From Candidatus Poribacteria bacterium (GTDB lineage: Bacteria; Poribacteria; WGA-4E; WGA-3G), in assembly GCA_012270795.1 (NCBI GenBank), contig JAAXHO010000053.1, forward strand, positions 1-37,476: 37,476 nucleotides of DNA, in the 5' to 3' direction. Position 1 is the stretch's first letter. Each line of letters opens with the position of its first letter. The translations under genes were made by a program, and so were the position numbers. The notes beneath the pieces are model-generated. The model saw only the letters and a program-made list of their open reading frames with translations, had not been told where the DNA came from and ran no database searches. Below are positions 15,641-24,420 of the stretch, in pieces.

Positions 15641-16837
15641 ATGCAAGCTGGGATGGAACGCACTACAGGCGAGAAAATGGTTCTCAATTTCGGACCGCAA
15701 CACCCCGCAACACACGGGACACTGCGAATTGTATTAGAACTTGATGGTGAAACCGTTTTGAAGGCGACACCCCATGCCGGCTACTTACATACTGGTTTTG
15801 AAAAACTGGGTGAGCATCTGGATTATAACCAGTATATAGTCGTAACGGATCGGATGAATTATTTATCTCCGTTGTCCAACAATTTCGGATATGTGCTTGC
15901 GGTGGAACAATTGCTCGGTATTGAAGTGCCGAAACGGTGTCAATACATCCGAATTTTGATGGCAGAACTTTCTCGTTTGGCGGATCATCTGTTGTGGCTT
16001 GGTACTGCTGCGTTGGATTTAGGGGCGTTTTCTGTGTTTCTGTATAGTTTCCGTGAACGCGAAAAACTCTATAGCATATTTGAAAAGACAACTGGTGCGC
16101 GGTTGACAACAAGTTACACGCGGGTCGGGGGTGTATTCCGCGACCTCTATGATGGATTTGAAACTGATGTTCGGGATTTCATTACGAATTTACCGAAGGC
16201 ACTGAAGGAAACACATACATTGCTAACCCGCAACAGGATTTGGATGGATAGGACAAAAGGCGTTGGGGCAATTTCTCCTGAAGAGGCAATTAATTATGGG
16301 TTAACCGGTCCCTGTTTGCGTGCTACTGGTGTCTCGCACGATATCCGCAAGGCTGAGCCGTATTCTTCCTACAATGAAATGAAATTTGAAGTGCCCGTTG
16401 GTACTAACGGAGATGTTTATGACCGATATTTGGTGCGAATGGAGGAGATGATCCAGAGTTGTCGTATCGTTGAACAAGCATTAGATAATCTCCCTGATGG
16501 TCCATTTAGTGTGGAAGACAACAAAATCATGTTGCCACATAAATCGGATGCGTATGGACATATTGAGGGGTTAATACATCATTTTAAGATTGTGATGGAT
16601 GGGCACGGTGTACAACCGCCATTAGGTGATCATTATTGTGCTACGGAATCACCAAATGGTGAATTGGGATTCTACATTGTGAGTGATGGGAGTGGAACTG
16701 CCTATCGCATCAGAATTCGTCCACCGAGTTTCTTTCATTTTCAGGCACTGCCACACATGTTGGAAGGCGGCATGGTATCGGATACGGTTGCTGTGTTAGG
16801 GAGTCTGAACGTGATTGCAGGTGAGTTGGATAGATAG
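15641..16837 (+). CDS. nuoD: NADH-quinone oxidoreductase subunit D
   Basis: NuoD is the 49-kDa-type subunit forming the quinone-binding pocket with NuoB; it descends from the large subunit of NiFe hydrogenases. The 398-residue protein shows FGPQHPATHGTLR, with the quinone-site His, and TDRMNYLSPL, with the conserved Tyr. It also has TTGARLTTSYTRVGG and the C-terminal FHFQALPHMLEGGMVSD block ending ELDR. An AAAAAGGAG Shine-Dalgarno precedes the ATG. It is the last nuo gene before a five-gene interruption. Confidence 0.97.
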   Translation: MQAGMERTTGEKMVLNFGPQHPATHGTLRIVLELDGETVLKATPHAGYLHTGFEKLGEHLDYNQYIVVTDRMNYLSPLSNNFGYVLAVEQLLGIEVPKRCQYIRILMAELSRLADHLLWLGTAALDLGAFSVFLYSFREREKLYSIFEKTTGARLTTSYTRVGGVFRDLYDGFETDVRDFITNLPKALKETHTLLTRNRIWMDRTKGVGAISPEEAINYGLTGPCLRATGVSHDIRKAEPYSSYNEMKFEVPVGTNGDVYDRYLVRMEEMIQSCRIVEQALDNLPDGPFSVEDNKIMLPHKSDAYGHIEGLIHHFKIVMDGHGVQPPLGDHYCATESPNGELGFYIVSDGSGTAYRIRIRPPSFFHFQALPHMLEGGMVSDTVAVLGSLNVIAGELDR

Positions 16838-16898
16838 TAATGCCCTTACATAGAAGGGAAATTGAACAGCACCTTAAAAATAGGATAGAGGTACAGAT

Positions 16899-17255
16899 AT
16901 GTCAGAAATGAAAATTAGTCTTGGCGGAGTCATGCTTTTTATCAAAGATATGAAAACTGTCATTGCGTTTTACAGGGATGTAATCGGATTGACACCAGAT
17001 GAAGATCAACCATTTCCAGAACATCGATTTTATCGATTTGATACAGGTGAGTGTAAACTGTGTTTCCATAGTGCAAGTAAACCAAATGAGGGGAGACAAA
17101 AGTTAATGCTTCATGTTGAAAGTGTGAGTGCAATGCACCAACATTTAAAGTCAAAAGGGTTACGTTTGAGACCTTTGAAAAATGAAGATGGTTATGGGAT
17201 TTTTGATATCCATGACCCTGAGAAAAACCGAATTCAGTTTGGGGGAAAATACTAA
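16899..17255 (+). CDS. VOC (glyoxalase/bleomycin-resistance) superfamily protein
   Basis: The 118-residue protein has the paired beta-alpha-beta-beta-beta pattern of the vicinal oxygen chelate superfamily: GGVMLFIKDMKTVIAFYRDV, then RFYRFDTGECKLCFHS, LMLHVESVSAMHQHLKSKG and YGIFDIHDPEKNRIQF. The YRDVIGL and DPEKNRI elements are typical. The substrate cannot be told from sequence, as members include glyoxalases, dioxygenases and antibiotic-binding proteins. AGAGG precedes the ATG. It begins the D/E interruption of the nuo locus and has no evident role in complex I. Confidence 0.85.
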   Translation: MSEMKISLGGVMLFIKDMKTVIAFYRDVIGLTPDEDQPFPEHRFYRFDTGECKLCFHSASKPNEGRQKLMLHVESVSAMHQHLKSKGLRLRPLKNEDGYGIFDIHDPEKNRIQFGGKY

Positions 17256-17321
17256 CTCAGGACTGAAGTTAAGAAACAATAGCGAAAACATTATAATCTT
17301 TATGTAAAGGAAAACTTACTC

Positions 17322-17985
17322 ATGAAATTACTTTCTGGAACCTTTGCTACGGTTTTGATAGTACTACTCTCGATTTTCGTGATCGGTTGTAGTGAAAGTG
17401 ATGATATTCAAGATGATAATCAAATAATAATAATAATCAAAATAATGTTGATTTAAGTTTTGTTGGAGTTTCTTGGGAAATTTCTTCAATCAATGGCGAA
17501 ATGTTTAAAACCTTTTCCCCAGACAATTCGAAGCGGGACAACCGGAAGGGACAGAAACTGAACAAGCGTACACGCTCGTTTCAAATAATTGGGTTTTTGA
17601 AGCTGATAGTTCACTGTCGGGCAAATTAGTGTTTGAGATATCAGAGAAATACACGAGTATACCTCCTCGCTCAATGACGCAGGAAGTAACTTACACGATA
17701 ACAGGGATGTATACTGCAGAAGGCAACACCTTAGAAATCACTACAGAAGATGTCAAACTGGATGTTGAAGTAACACTTGAGCCTGAAGAAGTATGGGCAG
17801 CACAACTACAAGGTAGAACTTTAGAAGAGTTAGAAGCAGATTTGGCAGAGACTTCAAAAAGTGGATTAACACCGAGTCCTTCAAATTTTATATTTGATAG
17901 CCGCATCGAATATACATGGGATGCCACAGAAGATACGTTAACACTGACCTATTCTGATCAGGAAATGGTTCTCAAGAAAAAGTGA
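17322..17985 (+). pseudogene. Frameshifted lipoprotein gene
   Basis: Three frames in succession look like one lipoprotein. The first starts at the ATG at 17322 with an AAGGAA site and gives a signal peptide with lipobox VIGC and an acidic tail. It runs through an (ATA)n tract into TAA at 17454. The second frame gives NNNNNQNNVDLSFVGVSWE and continues to 17629. The third, open from 17509, carries QFEAGQPEGTETEQAYTLV and continues to the stop at 17985. Its C-terminal part (YTWDATEDTLTLTYSDQEMVLKKK) resembles lipocalin-like or small beta-barrel lipoprotein tails. Shifts occur near an ATA repeat and near a T4C4 run. It is either decayed or affected by sequencing error. Confidence 0.65.
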
Positions 17986-18049
17986 TACCGAAATTACATG
18001 AAATTGGTTATTTCCGTTTTCTTGCATCGGACAACAAAGGAGAAACATT

Positions 18050-18829
18050 ATGGCACGTCCCTATGCAAAAGATACCGCAATCTCTTATGTCCCTACAGAT
18101 GGTGCGATTCACTACCCCGCAGAGGATGGAGAACCTATGGCAGCAAGTGATTATCATTTAAAATTACTAATTTGGACGCTGCAAGCTCTTGAGGCACATT
18201 TCGCACAAATCCCAGATGTTTATATCTCTGGCGACATACTAATATATTACAAAGAAGGAGATCCTCGAAAGTCTATTTCGCCAGATGTACTCGTCTGTTT
18301 TGACATAAACCCGAAGCTACGGCGGACGTATAAAGCATGGGAAGAAGGAAAAGCACCCGATTTCGTGATGGAATTTTCCAGTGAAAGTACTTATAAGAAA
18401 GACCTAAATGAGAAAATGGATGTCTACGCTTCACTGGAGATACAAGAATATTTCTTATATGATGCAGAGGATAAGTATTTACCATTTCCACTGATGGGAT
18501 TTACCTTAGTGGATGGTGACTATGTGGCGATTCCACCTGACGATCAAGGAGGCATTCATTCATCTGTTTTGGGTTTGGATTTCCGTCTTCAAGATGGAGA
18601 AATAAGGATTTATGATCCTATAGCAAACAAATGGGTTCTGACACGCGCTGAACGTACTGAAATAGCAGAAGCACTTGCAGAACAAGAAGCTACACGGGCA
18701 CAAAACGCAGAAACACGTGCAGAACAAGAAACTGCACGGGCACAAAACGCAGAAACACGTGCAAAAAACGCAGAAGCAGAAGCCGCATTACTCCGTGAAG
18801 AACTGACACGCCTAAAAGCAAGCAGTTAA
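18050..18829 (+). CDS. Uma2-family (PD-(D/E)XK-like) protein with a coiled-coil tail
   Basis: The 259-residue protein has a Uma2/DUF820 domain, a restriction-endonuclease-like fold common in cyanobacteria and some other phyla. Candidate catalytic residues are D79 in ISPDVLVCFD, E108 in DFVMEFSSEST and K122 in DLNEKMDVYASL, followed by EIQEYFLYD. After about residue 200 the protein becomes a charged coiled coil with a 14-residue repeat (AEQE..RAQNAETR). AAAGGAGA precedes the ATG. A HicB-like gene starts six bases after the stop. The biological role of Uma2 proteins is not established; nuclease function is family inference. Confidence 0.88.
   Translation: MARPYAKDTAISYVPTDGAIHYPAEDGEPMAASDYHLKLLIWTLQALEAHFAQIPDVYISGDILIYYKEGDPRKSISPDVLVCFDINPKLRRTYKAWEEGKAPDFVMEFSSESTYKKDLNEKMDVYASLEIQEYFLYDAEDKYLPFPLMGFTLVDGDYVAIPPDDQGGIHSSVLGLDFRLQDGEIRIYDPIANKWVLTRAERTEIAEALAEQEATRAQNAETRAEQETARAQNAETRAKNAEAEAALLREELTRLKASS
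18677..18760 (+). repeat. Two 42-bp tandem repeats encoding a coiled coil
   Basis: Copies at 18677-18718 and 18719-18760 differ at very few positions and encode 14 residues each of the Uma2 coiled-coil tail. The length keeps the frame. Confidence 0.9.
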
Positions 18830-18835
18830 AATATT

Positions 18836-19150
18836 ATGAAACTAAAAGTTGTTATTCACGAAGCTGAAGAAGGTGGATATTGGGCAGAAGTACCATCAAT
18901 CGTCGGGTGTGCTACACAAGGTGACACCTTTGAAGAGTTGCTTGAAAACATTTATGAAGCAATTGAAGGGTGTTTATCTGTAGATGAGAAGCGAAAATTC
19001 TATCAAATTCTGCCTGACGAGAAAGCGGCAAGTGAGGGATATCTGCGAGTCGTTGATGAATCTCAGGAAGATTATTTGTATCCCGAATCTTATTTCATTT
19101 TTGTTGAACTGTCACACAAAGTACAGGAGGCATTCATAGCGTCAAGCTAA
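18836..19150 (+). CDS. HicB-like antitoxin-family protein
   Basis: The 104-residue protein begins with the HicB partial RNase H-like fold: [18 protein letters not shown], then [20 protein letters not shown], which closely follows the consensus ([24 protein letters not shown]). HicB proteins neutralise the HicA mRNA interferase. The C-terminal half is unusual for HicB, and no DNA-binding helix-turn-helix is obvious. No HicA gene is visible on either side. It may therefore be an orphan or a non-toxin-antitoxin relative. It lies six bases after Uma2 and is probably co-transcribed. No Shine-Dalgarno is evident. Confidence 0.75.
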   Translation: MKLKVVIHEAEEGGYWAEVPSIVGCATQGDTFEELLENIYEAIEGCLSVDEKRKFYQILPDEKAASEGYLRVVDESQEDYLYPESYFIFVELSHKVQEAFIASS

Positions 19151-19195
19151 GAATTTAGTTTAAGTGTGCAAATAATTTACTATAAATTGTTTTAC

Positions 19196-19390
19196 ATGAA
19201 AAATATAAAACGTTTAGGCAAGATAGCACTGAATTTATTGGGTATAGTTTGTGTATGTTTAACTTTTAGTGGATGTCCTGGAGCTGACACGTTACTGTTC
19301 TCCATTATTTTACAATTTCTGATCCTAAACACGATACTTCTGATAGCCGCTATTGTCTATTTAATCTGGCGATTTGGATTTAAAAAATAG
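19196..19390 (+). CDS. Small membrane protein or lipoprotein
   Basis: From the ATG at 19196, 64 residues follow: a basic N-terminus (KNIKRLGKIALN), a hydrophobic stretch ending in a lipobox-like LTFSGC, then a second long hydrophobic helix (LLFSIILQFLILNTILLIAAIVYLIW) and a basic end. It could be a lipoprotein with a membrane tail or a two-helix membrane protein. A GTG at 19166 would add ten residues with no better ribosome site. No family is recognised. Confidence 0.5.
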   Translation: MKNIKRLGKIALNLLGIVCVCLTFSGCPGADTLLFSIILQFLILNTILLIAAIVYLIWRFGFKK

Positions 19391-19452
19391 GACTTACACT
19401 ATAGATGTAAATCTCTTAAAGACTGCTGATAGCCAAGAAAAGGAAAACATTG

Positions 19453-19977
19453 ATGTCAGATGAAATTGTCCAAATAGAAACACCATTTCAGTTTAACGAA
19501 GAAAACAAACGCGAATTTGACGAACTGATTGGTCGGTACCCCGTTAAAGAAGCAGCGATGCTGCCAACACTCCACCTTGCACAACGGCAAGAAGGTTACA
19601 TTACACCTGCTGTCATGAAGTATGTAGCGGAACTGTTGGAACTTTCCGTGATGAAGGTAAAAGACGTGGTAACCTTCTATCCAATGTTCTTTGAAGAACA
19701 GGTTGGCAAGTATGTTATTCGCATCTGTCATACGTTACCTTGTGCATTGCGCGATTGTAAGGTGGTTTTGGAGCATCTCAAAGCAAAACTCGGTACTGAC
19801 GTGGCATCGGAAACGGATCTCGCAAAAGGGACAACTGATGACGGCAAGTTCACATTGATGAAAGTTGAGTGTCTCGCTTCTTGTGATGTCGCACCCGTTA
19901 TCATGGTGAATGACGATTTGTATAAGAATTTGACACCCGAAAAGGTTGATAAACTATTAGAACAATTGCCCAATTAG
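19453..19977 (+). CDS. nuoE: NADH-quinone oxidoreductase subunit E
   Basis: NuoE is the 24-kDa-type subunit that binds the N1a [2Fe-2S] cluster next to NuoF. The 174-residue protein has the thioredoxin-like domain with ligands CHTLPC (C-x4-C) and CLASC (C-x3-C) before DVAPVIMVND. An N-terminal helical domain includes LPTLHLAQRQEGYI. I use ATG 19453, as the TTG just before it is less likely; AAGGAA lies upstream. The gene resumes the nuo order after the D/E interruption and is followed by nuoF after 88 bases. Confidence 0.96.
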   Translation: MSDEIVQIETPFQFNEENKREFDELIGRYPVKEAAMLPTLHLAQRQEGYITPAVMKYVAELLELSVMKVKDVVTFYPMFFEEQVGKYVIRICHTLPCALRDCKVVLEHLKAKLGTDVASETDLAKGTTDDGKFTLMKVECLASCDVAPVIMVNDDLYKNLTPEKVDKLLEQLPN

Positions 19978-20065
19978 AAGACATATCATAAATTTGTAGT
20001 TTTTGGGTTTCACAACGTTCTGCCTAATCTATAAAACTATAAGTGATAATTAGCAAAGGAAAAAT

Positions 20066-21541
20066 ATGGTTCAAGAAAGACGGATTCTCTACGAGCATCT
20101 GGATGTACCAAATATAAATACTTTTGATGTCTTTAGACAACATGAAGGTTACACCCGTTTTGAAAAGGCGATTGCCGATTTTGAACCGGACGACATTGCT
20201 AAAATGGTGATGGGTTCTGGACTGAAAGGCAGAGGTGGTGCCGGTTTCTCTACTGGGTTAAAATGGAGTTTTGTCCCAAGGGATATTGAGCCGCGTTACC
20301 TATGTTGCAACGCTGACGAAAGCGAACCAGGAACGTTCAGTAACCGCTATGTCTTAGAAAAAAATCCACATCTGCTAATAGAAGGTATCCTCATCTGTTG
20401 TTATGCGATGGGAATTGAGACCACGTATGTGTACATTCGTGGTGAGTTCACACTTGGCAAGAAAATGTTAGATGCCGCCATCAAAGAGGCTTACGAACAG
20501 GGATACCTTGGGGAAAATGTCCGTGATACAGGATTAAACATTAACATCTATACACATCCGGGGGCTGGTGCTTATATCTGTGGTGAAGAGACAGGATTGA
20601 TTGAATCGCTTGAAGGAAAACGGGGGCAACCTCGCAACAAACCACCTTTTCCCGCTGTTGAAGGTGTATTCATGAAACCTACCGTCGTCCAGAATGTGGA
20701 AACCTTGTGCAACCTACCCTTCATCGTCGGGAATGGTGTTGATTGGTACACCAAGATGGGACCAACTTATGCAGATATGCGAAACGACCCACCCACACCT
20801 GATCCCAACACTGGCACAAAACTCTACTGTATCAGTGGGGATGTCAATGAACCCGGCGTATACGAGTTAGATCTCGGTTTGACATGCTCCGAGCTTATAG
20901 AGGTCGCAGGTGGTTTGCGTGGTGAGGAGGTCAAAGCGGTAATCCCTGGCGGTAGTTCCGCACCGATCTTAACACATTATGAATTGGACACAAGACTTGA
21001 TTTCACGTCCCTCACGCTTGCCAAGTCCATGTTAGGTTCGGGAGGTATCATCGTGATGAATGAAACCCGTAATATCGTTGATTGCTTGCTCAATATCATG
21101 AAATTCTACGCGCATGAATCTTGCGGACAGTGCACACCGTGCCGATGGGGAACTCCGTGGGTTCGTGATATCGTGCAACGGATTGCAGATGGAGAAGGTA
21201 GACAAACCACTATCACACGACCAAAATTCGGCATCACCGAAAGCGGTAGATGGGGCGATACTGGGGAAACAGAGGAAATCTACGAAGACCTTGATCTGCT
21301 GGAAAACGTTGCGAACAACATCGCGAATGTGGATACGATGACATGGAACACGATCTGCGTCTTTGGCATTGCTGTCTCGTGGCCAGCGGTAAGTTATATG
21401 CGAAAATTCAGACCAGAATTTGAAGCCGCTATCCGAGAAGGAAAACTTGTGACATTGCCTGTTGCTGAAGCAACAGTACCACCAGAGGAAAACTACGCAT
21501 ATCAACAACGGATTATTCCACAGGAGTTTGCTGACCTATAG
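20066..21541 (+). CDS. nuoF: NADH-quinone oxidoreductase subunit F
   Basis: NuoF is the flavoprotein subunit that oxidises NADH, holding FMN and the N3 [4Fe-4S] cluster. Signatures in the 491-residue protein are the glycine-rich KGRGGAGFSTGLKW, CNADESEPGTF, GAGAYICGEETGLIESLEG and the cluster motif ESCGQCTPCRWGTPW, with the fourth ligand in NTICVFG. The spacing between the third and fourth cysteines is about 70 residues rather than about 40 as in E. coli. This reflects an insertion around GRQTTITRPKFGITESGRWG. AAAGG precedes the ATG. Confidence 0.96.
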   Translation: MVQERRILYEHLDVPNINTFDVFRQHEGYTRFEKAIADFEPDDIAKMVMGSGLKGRGGAGFSTGLKWSFVPRDIEPRYLCCNADESEPGTFSNRYVLEKNPHLLIEGILICCYAMGIETTYVYIRGEFTLGKKMLDAAIKEAYEQGYLGENVRDTGLNINIYTHPGAGAYICGEETGLIESLEGKRGQPRNKPPFPAVEGVFMKPTVVQNVETLCNLPFIVGNGVDWYTKMGPTYADMRNDPPTPDPNTGTKLYCISGDVNEPGVYELDLGLTCSELIEVAGGLRGEEVKAVIPGGSSAPILTHYELDTRLDFTSLTLAKSMLGSGGIIVMNETRNIVDCLLNIMKFYAHESCGQCTPCRWGTPWVRDIVQRIADGEGRQTTITRPKFGITESGRWGDTGETEEIYEDLDLLENVANNIANVDTMTWNTICVFGIAVSWPAVSYMRKFRPEFEAAIREGKLVTLPVAEATVPPEENYAYQQRIIPQEFADL

Positions 21542-21661
21542 AACTAATTTTCCCAGTCCAGAAACTGACAGAATATTGAAACTACCCCACTACATTACAC
21601 CTGAAGAATTTAAAGAAATCAGCACAGAAGTGGGAACAATTCACACATAAAGCAGATATCA
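21542..21661. other. Spacer after nuoF with a possible coding relic
   Basis: One frame shifted relative to nuoF stays open across the nuoF stop to 21650 and reads FPSPETDRILKLPHYITPEEFKE, which looks protein-like. It has no start codon or ribosome site of its own. It could be a fragment of a gene displaced by the insertion that follows. Confidence 0.2.
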
Positions 21662-22663
21662 ATGATAGTTAGTAGCTTGAAAACTCTAGATAATCTACCA
21701 CTTGTGGAAAGTACTTTAAATAATAGAAGAGGAAGTATTGACCCTAATCTACTTTATGACTATAAAACGCCTAATATATTAAAATTACAATCCGAAAAAA
21801 ATATATTAAACTTTTTGAAGGATAGGGATCTAAGTCATATAGTTTCGGTTGAAAGTAGTCCATCATTAGTTGACAATATAAATAATATTACTTTTGAAAA
21901 TAGTTCTTTAAACCGCTCTCGCGGTTCAGCAAATATGACTAAACTTGAATTAAGAAAAATTAGTGTAAATAATTTATTGACTAATCTTAAATCAGGTTTT
22001 GCAGTTACAGGAAAAAACTTATTAGTTGCCGCTCTATATGAAATACCTTTTACAGCGATAGAAGCATTCTTTGCTATAAAGAGCGGAAGTGCTTTACAAC
22101 CTATTATTATTACAGCTTCTAAAAAAATAGGAATTAGCGCAGCAATGAGTATTCCAAGTACAATAATTTCTATAGCCTTTGCAAGTTGTGGTATATCACT
22201 TGGGCCTGTAGGTTGGGCACTAACAACAGTTGGGATAGGTTTCTATTTATGGAACGGAAGAAATAGAACTATAGAAGCTAAGAAGGGTTATGCTAATTAT
22301 TTATCACTACAACAGAGAAATAAGAATATTACAAAGAGCGTTTTAATATCTGCATTAAGTATTGCTTGTATAACAGCAGTAAAGGAAAATAAAAAAAGAA
22401 GACAAAAACTACCAGAGGCTGGTGTCATGGATTTTAAACCAATTAACAGTAATCAAGGTTTAATAAATAAAACACTAACACCTGTATGTAAAACTATAGG
22501 TTATGTAGACGGTACAGTGAGAGGTTACTCTGAATTGTTGAAACATAAACTTAAAAACCTTAAAGGATATACTAAAGTAAAGTCAATAATTAATGAGACA
22601 TTTACGCAGTTACAAGAATCACCCCGCGTAGGGGGCGAGGTCTCCTTATCAGTGGGACTTTAA
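21662..22663 (+). CDS. AT-rich ORFan membrane-associated protein inserted between nuoF and nuoG
   Basis: The 333-residue protein has no family I can name. Its codons are strongly A/T-ending (ATA, AAT, TTA), unlike the nuo genes on both sides. Residues of about 1-110 are polar and Asn/Ser-rich. Three or four hydrophobic segments follow (LLVAALYEIPFTAIEAFFAI, ISAAMSIPSTIISIAFASCG, SLGPVGWALTTVGIGFYLW, SVLISALSIACITAV). The rest is basic. The hydrophobic GISLGPVGWALTTVGIG part recalls pore-forming or colicin-like hairpins, but this is only a resemblance. The last codons lie in GC-richer sequence (about 22620-22645) that looks like a fragment of a dispersed repeat. No Shine-Dalgarno is seen. It is probably a horizontally acquired insertion. 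Confidence 0.6.
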   Translation: MIVSSLKTLDNLPLVESTLNNRRGSIDPNLLYDYKTPNILKLQSEKNILNFLKDRDLSHIVSVESSPSLVDNINNITFENSSLNRSRGSANMTKLELRKISVNNLLTNLKSGFAVTGKNLLVAALYEIPFTAIEAFFAIKSGSALQPIIITASKKIGISAAMSIPSTIISIAFASCGISLGPVGWALTTVGIGFYLWNGRNRTIEAKKGYANYLSLQQRNKNITKSVLISALSIACITAVKENKKRRQKLPEAGVMDFKPINSNQGLINKTLTPVCKTIGYVDGTVRGYSELLKHKLKNLKGYTKVKSIINETFTQLQESPRVGGEVSLSVGL

Positions 22664-22755
22664 GAAAAGCTGCGTAAGTCCTGTAAAAACGGTATTTCTA
22701 CGTCTAAAATCTTATAGGTAGCAACTTGGGTTATTATAGAATTGGAGTAATATAT

Positions 22756-24393
22756 ATGGCATTTATAAAACTTAATGACCTTGAAATAGAGGTTGAAGAT
22801 GGAACGAACATAGTTGAGGCAGCACGACAACATGGTATTGAAGTGCCTCACTACTGCTACCACCCGGGTTTGAGTCGTCCAGCGAATTGCAGGATGTGTC
22901 TCATAGACCTTTACCTTAGAAGTTCAGAGATGCCTGAACGGCAATTGGCAACGGGCTGCACAACGACTGTCCAATCCTCTCCACCAGAAAGAAAAATAGA
23001 TGGAAAATATGACGTAATTGTCCGCACAGATAGTCCCCGAGTCATAAAAGCACGTGAGGATATACTTGAATTTCTTTTGGTACATCACCCCCTTGATTGT
23101 CCTGTCTGTGACCAAGCAGGTGAGTGTGACCTACAAGACTTCAGTTATCGGTATGGACACGATAAAAGCCGCTATGTGGAAGTCAAAAACGTTCCACCGA
23201 AGAAGGACTTAGGACCGGATGTACTACTCTATACCACACGGTGTATTGTCTGCACGCGGTGTATCCGATTTTGTGAAGAAGTGTCAGGAAGTGGCGAACT
23301 TGGCTTGATCAATCGCGGTTCTCACGATGAGATTGATATTCCCCGAAGCCATGATGGAACGCCTATACAACTGCTTGATAACAAACTGGCAGGTAATGTC
23401 GTTGATATATGTCCAGTCGGCGCGTTGGTAAGTAAGGATTTCCTGTTCAAATCTCGTCCGTGGTTTATGAAAAAGCAAAATAGTATCTGTTCGGGTTGTA
23501 GTGTCGGTTGTAATATCACCGTTGAGTATAAAGAAGATGGGTTGTATCGTATCAAACCACGTTTCCATGAAGATGTCAATCAACACTGGATGTGTGATGA
23601 CGGACGACTCGGCTACCACTACGTCAACAGTGATGATAGGCTTCAACTTCCACTGAAACGAGTAGATGGCGAACTCTCCACAACACAGTGGGCAGATGCG
23701 TTGTCACTGATAACTGAAAAAATTTCGGAAGTTGAGCCTAAAGAAATTGTTGTTATCGGTTCTGCACAAGGCACAAATGAAGACAACTACGTATTACAGC
23801 AGTTTGCACACGATGTCCTGAAAACAACGCAACTCGGTCTCTTTGGGCAGCAGCCCGGTGAAGAACACAAATTCCCACAATTTACGATTGAAGCTGATAA
23901 GAACCCAAATACGGCAGGTGCGCGAACAGTCCTCGGTTCCGCAAACGGTAATACGGTTTTAGAAGGCGATGCACTTTGGGAAAAGGTTGCTGACGCGAAA
24001 GTTGTCTATCTCGTTAGTGGTGTGCCAGAACGTTCTCTTGAAGATGCCAAAAAAAATGCATTAGAAAAGGTTGATTTTCTCGTCGTGCAAGACATTTTAC
24101 GCTCAGAGGTTGCAGAATTGGCAGATGTCGTGCTACCAGGAACTACCTTTGCCGAAAAAGACGGCACCTTCACGAATTCTACGGGATGGGTACAGCGAAT
24201 CCGAAAGACAATTGACCCACCAGGCGAAGCACAAGTGGATTGGGAAATCACACAGCAACTGGCAAAGCAACTTGGTGGTGAGATTGATTATCACTTTGCA
24301 GGTGAAATCGCAATCGCGATTTCAGAAAATGTCCAGGGTTACGGTGACGCAACACATCAGAACATTGGAGATGCAGGAGTCAAGTTGGACTAA
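22756..24393 (+). CDS. nuoG: NADH-quinone oxidoreductase subunit G, short form
   Basis: NuoG is the 75-kDa-type iron-sulfur subunit. From the ATG at 22756 (TTGGAGT upstream), it has 545 residues. Visible ligands are Cys34/45/48/68 for the N1b [2Fe-2S] cluster and H111/C115/C118/C124 (HPLDCPVCDQAGEC) for N5. CIVCTRCIRFCEE with a later ICPVGAL supplies N4. CSGCSVGC with a distant Cys (WMCDDGR) forms the optional N7-type motif. The C-terminal molybdopterin-like domain is much shorter than in E. coli (about 908 residues in total) yet retains VVQDILRSEVAELADVVLPG, so it appears internally reduced rather than truncated. It is preceded by the ORFan insertion. Confidence 0.95.
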   Translation: MAFIKLNDLEIEVEDGTNIVEAARQHGIEVPHYCYHPGLSRPANCRMCLIDLYLRSSEMPERQLATGCTTTVQSSPPERKIDGKYDVIVRTDSPRVIKAREDILEFLLVHHPLDCPVCDQAGECDLQDFSYRYGHDKSRYVEVKNVPPKKDLGPDVLLYTTRCIVCTRCIRFCEEVSGSGELGLINRGSHDEIDIPRSHDGTPIQLLDNKLAGNVVDICPVGALVSKDFLFKSRPWFMKKQNSICSGCSVGCNITVEYKEDGLYRIKPRFHEDVNQHWMCDDGRLGYHYVNSDDRLQLPLKRVDGELSTTQWADALSLITEKISEVEPKEIVVIGSAQGTNEDNYVLQQFAHDVLKTTQLGLFGQQPGEEHKFPQFTIEADKNPNTAGARTVLGSANGNTVLEGDALWEKVADAKVVYLVSGVPERSLEDAKKNALEKVDFLVVQDILRSEVAELADVVLPGTTFAEKDGTFTNSTGWVQRIRKTIDPPGEAQVDWEITQQLAKQLGGEIDYHFAGEIAIAISENVQGYGDATHQNIGDAGVKLD

Positions 24394-24420
24394 CCAAAGC
24401 GTCATCAAGAAGGAGAATAC

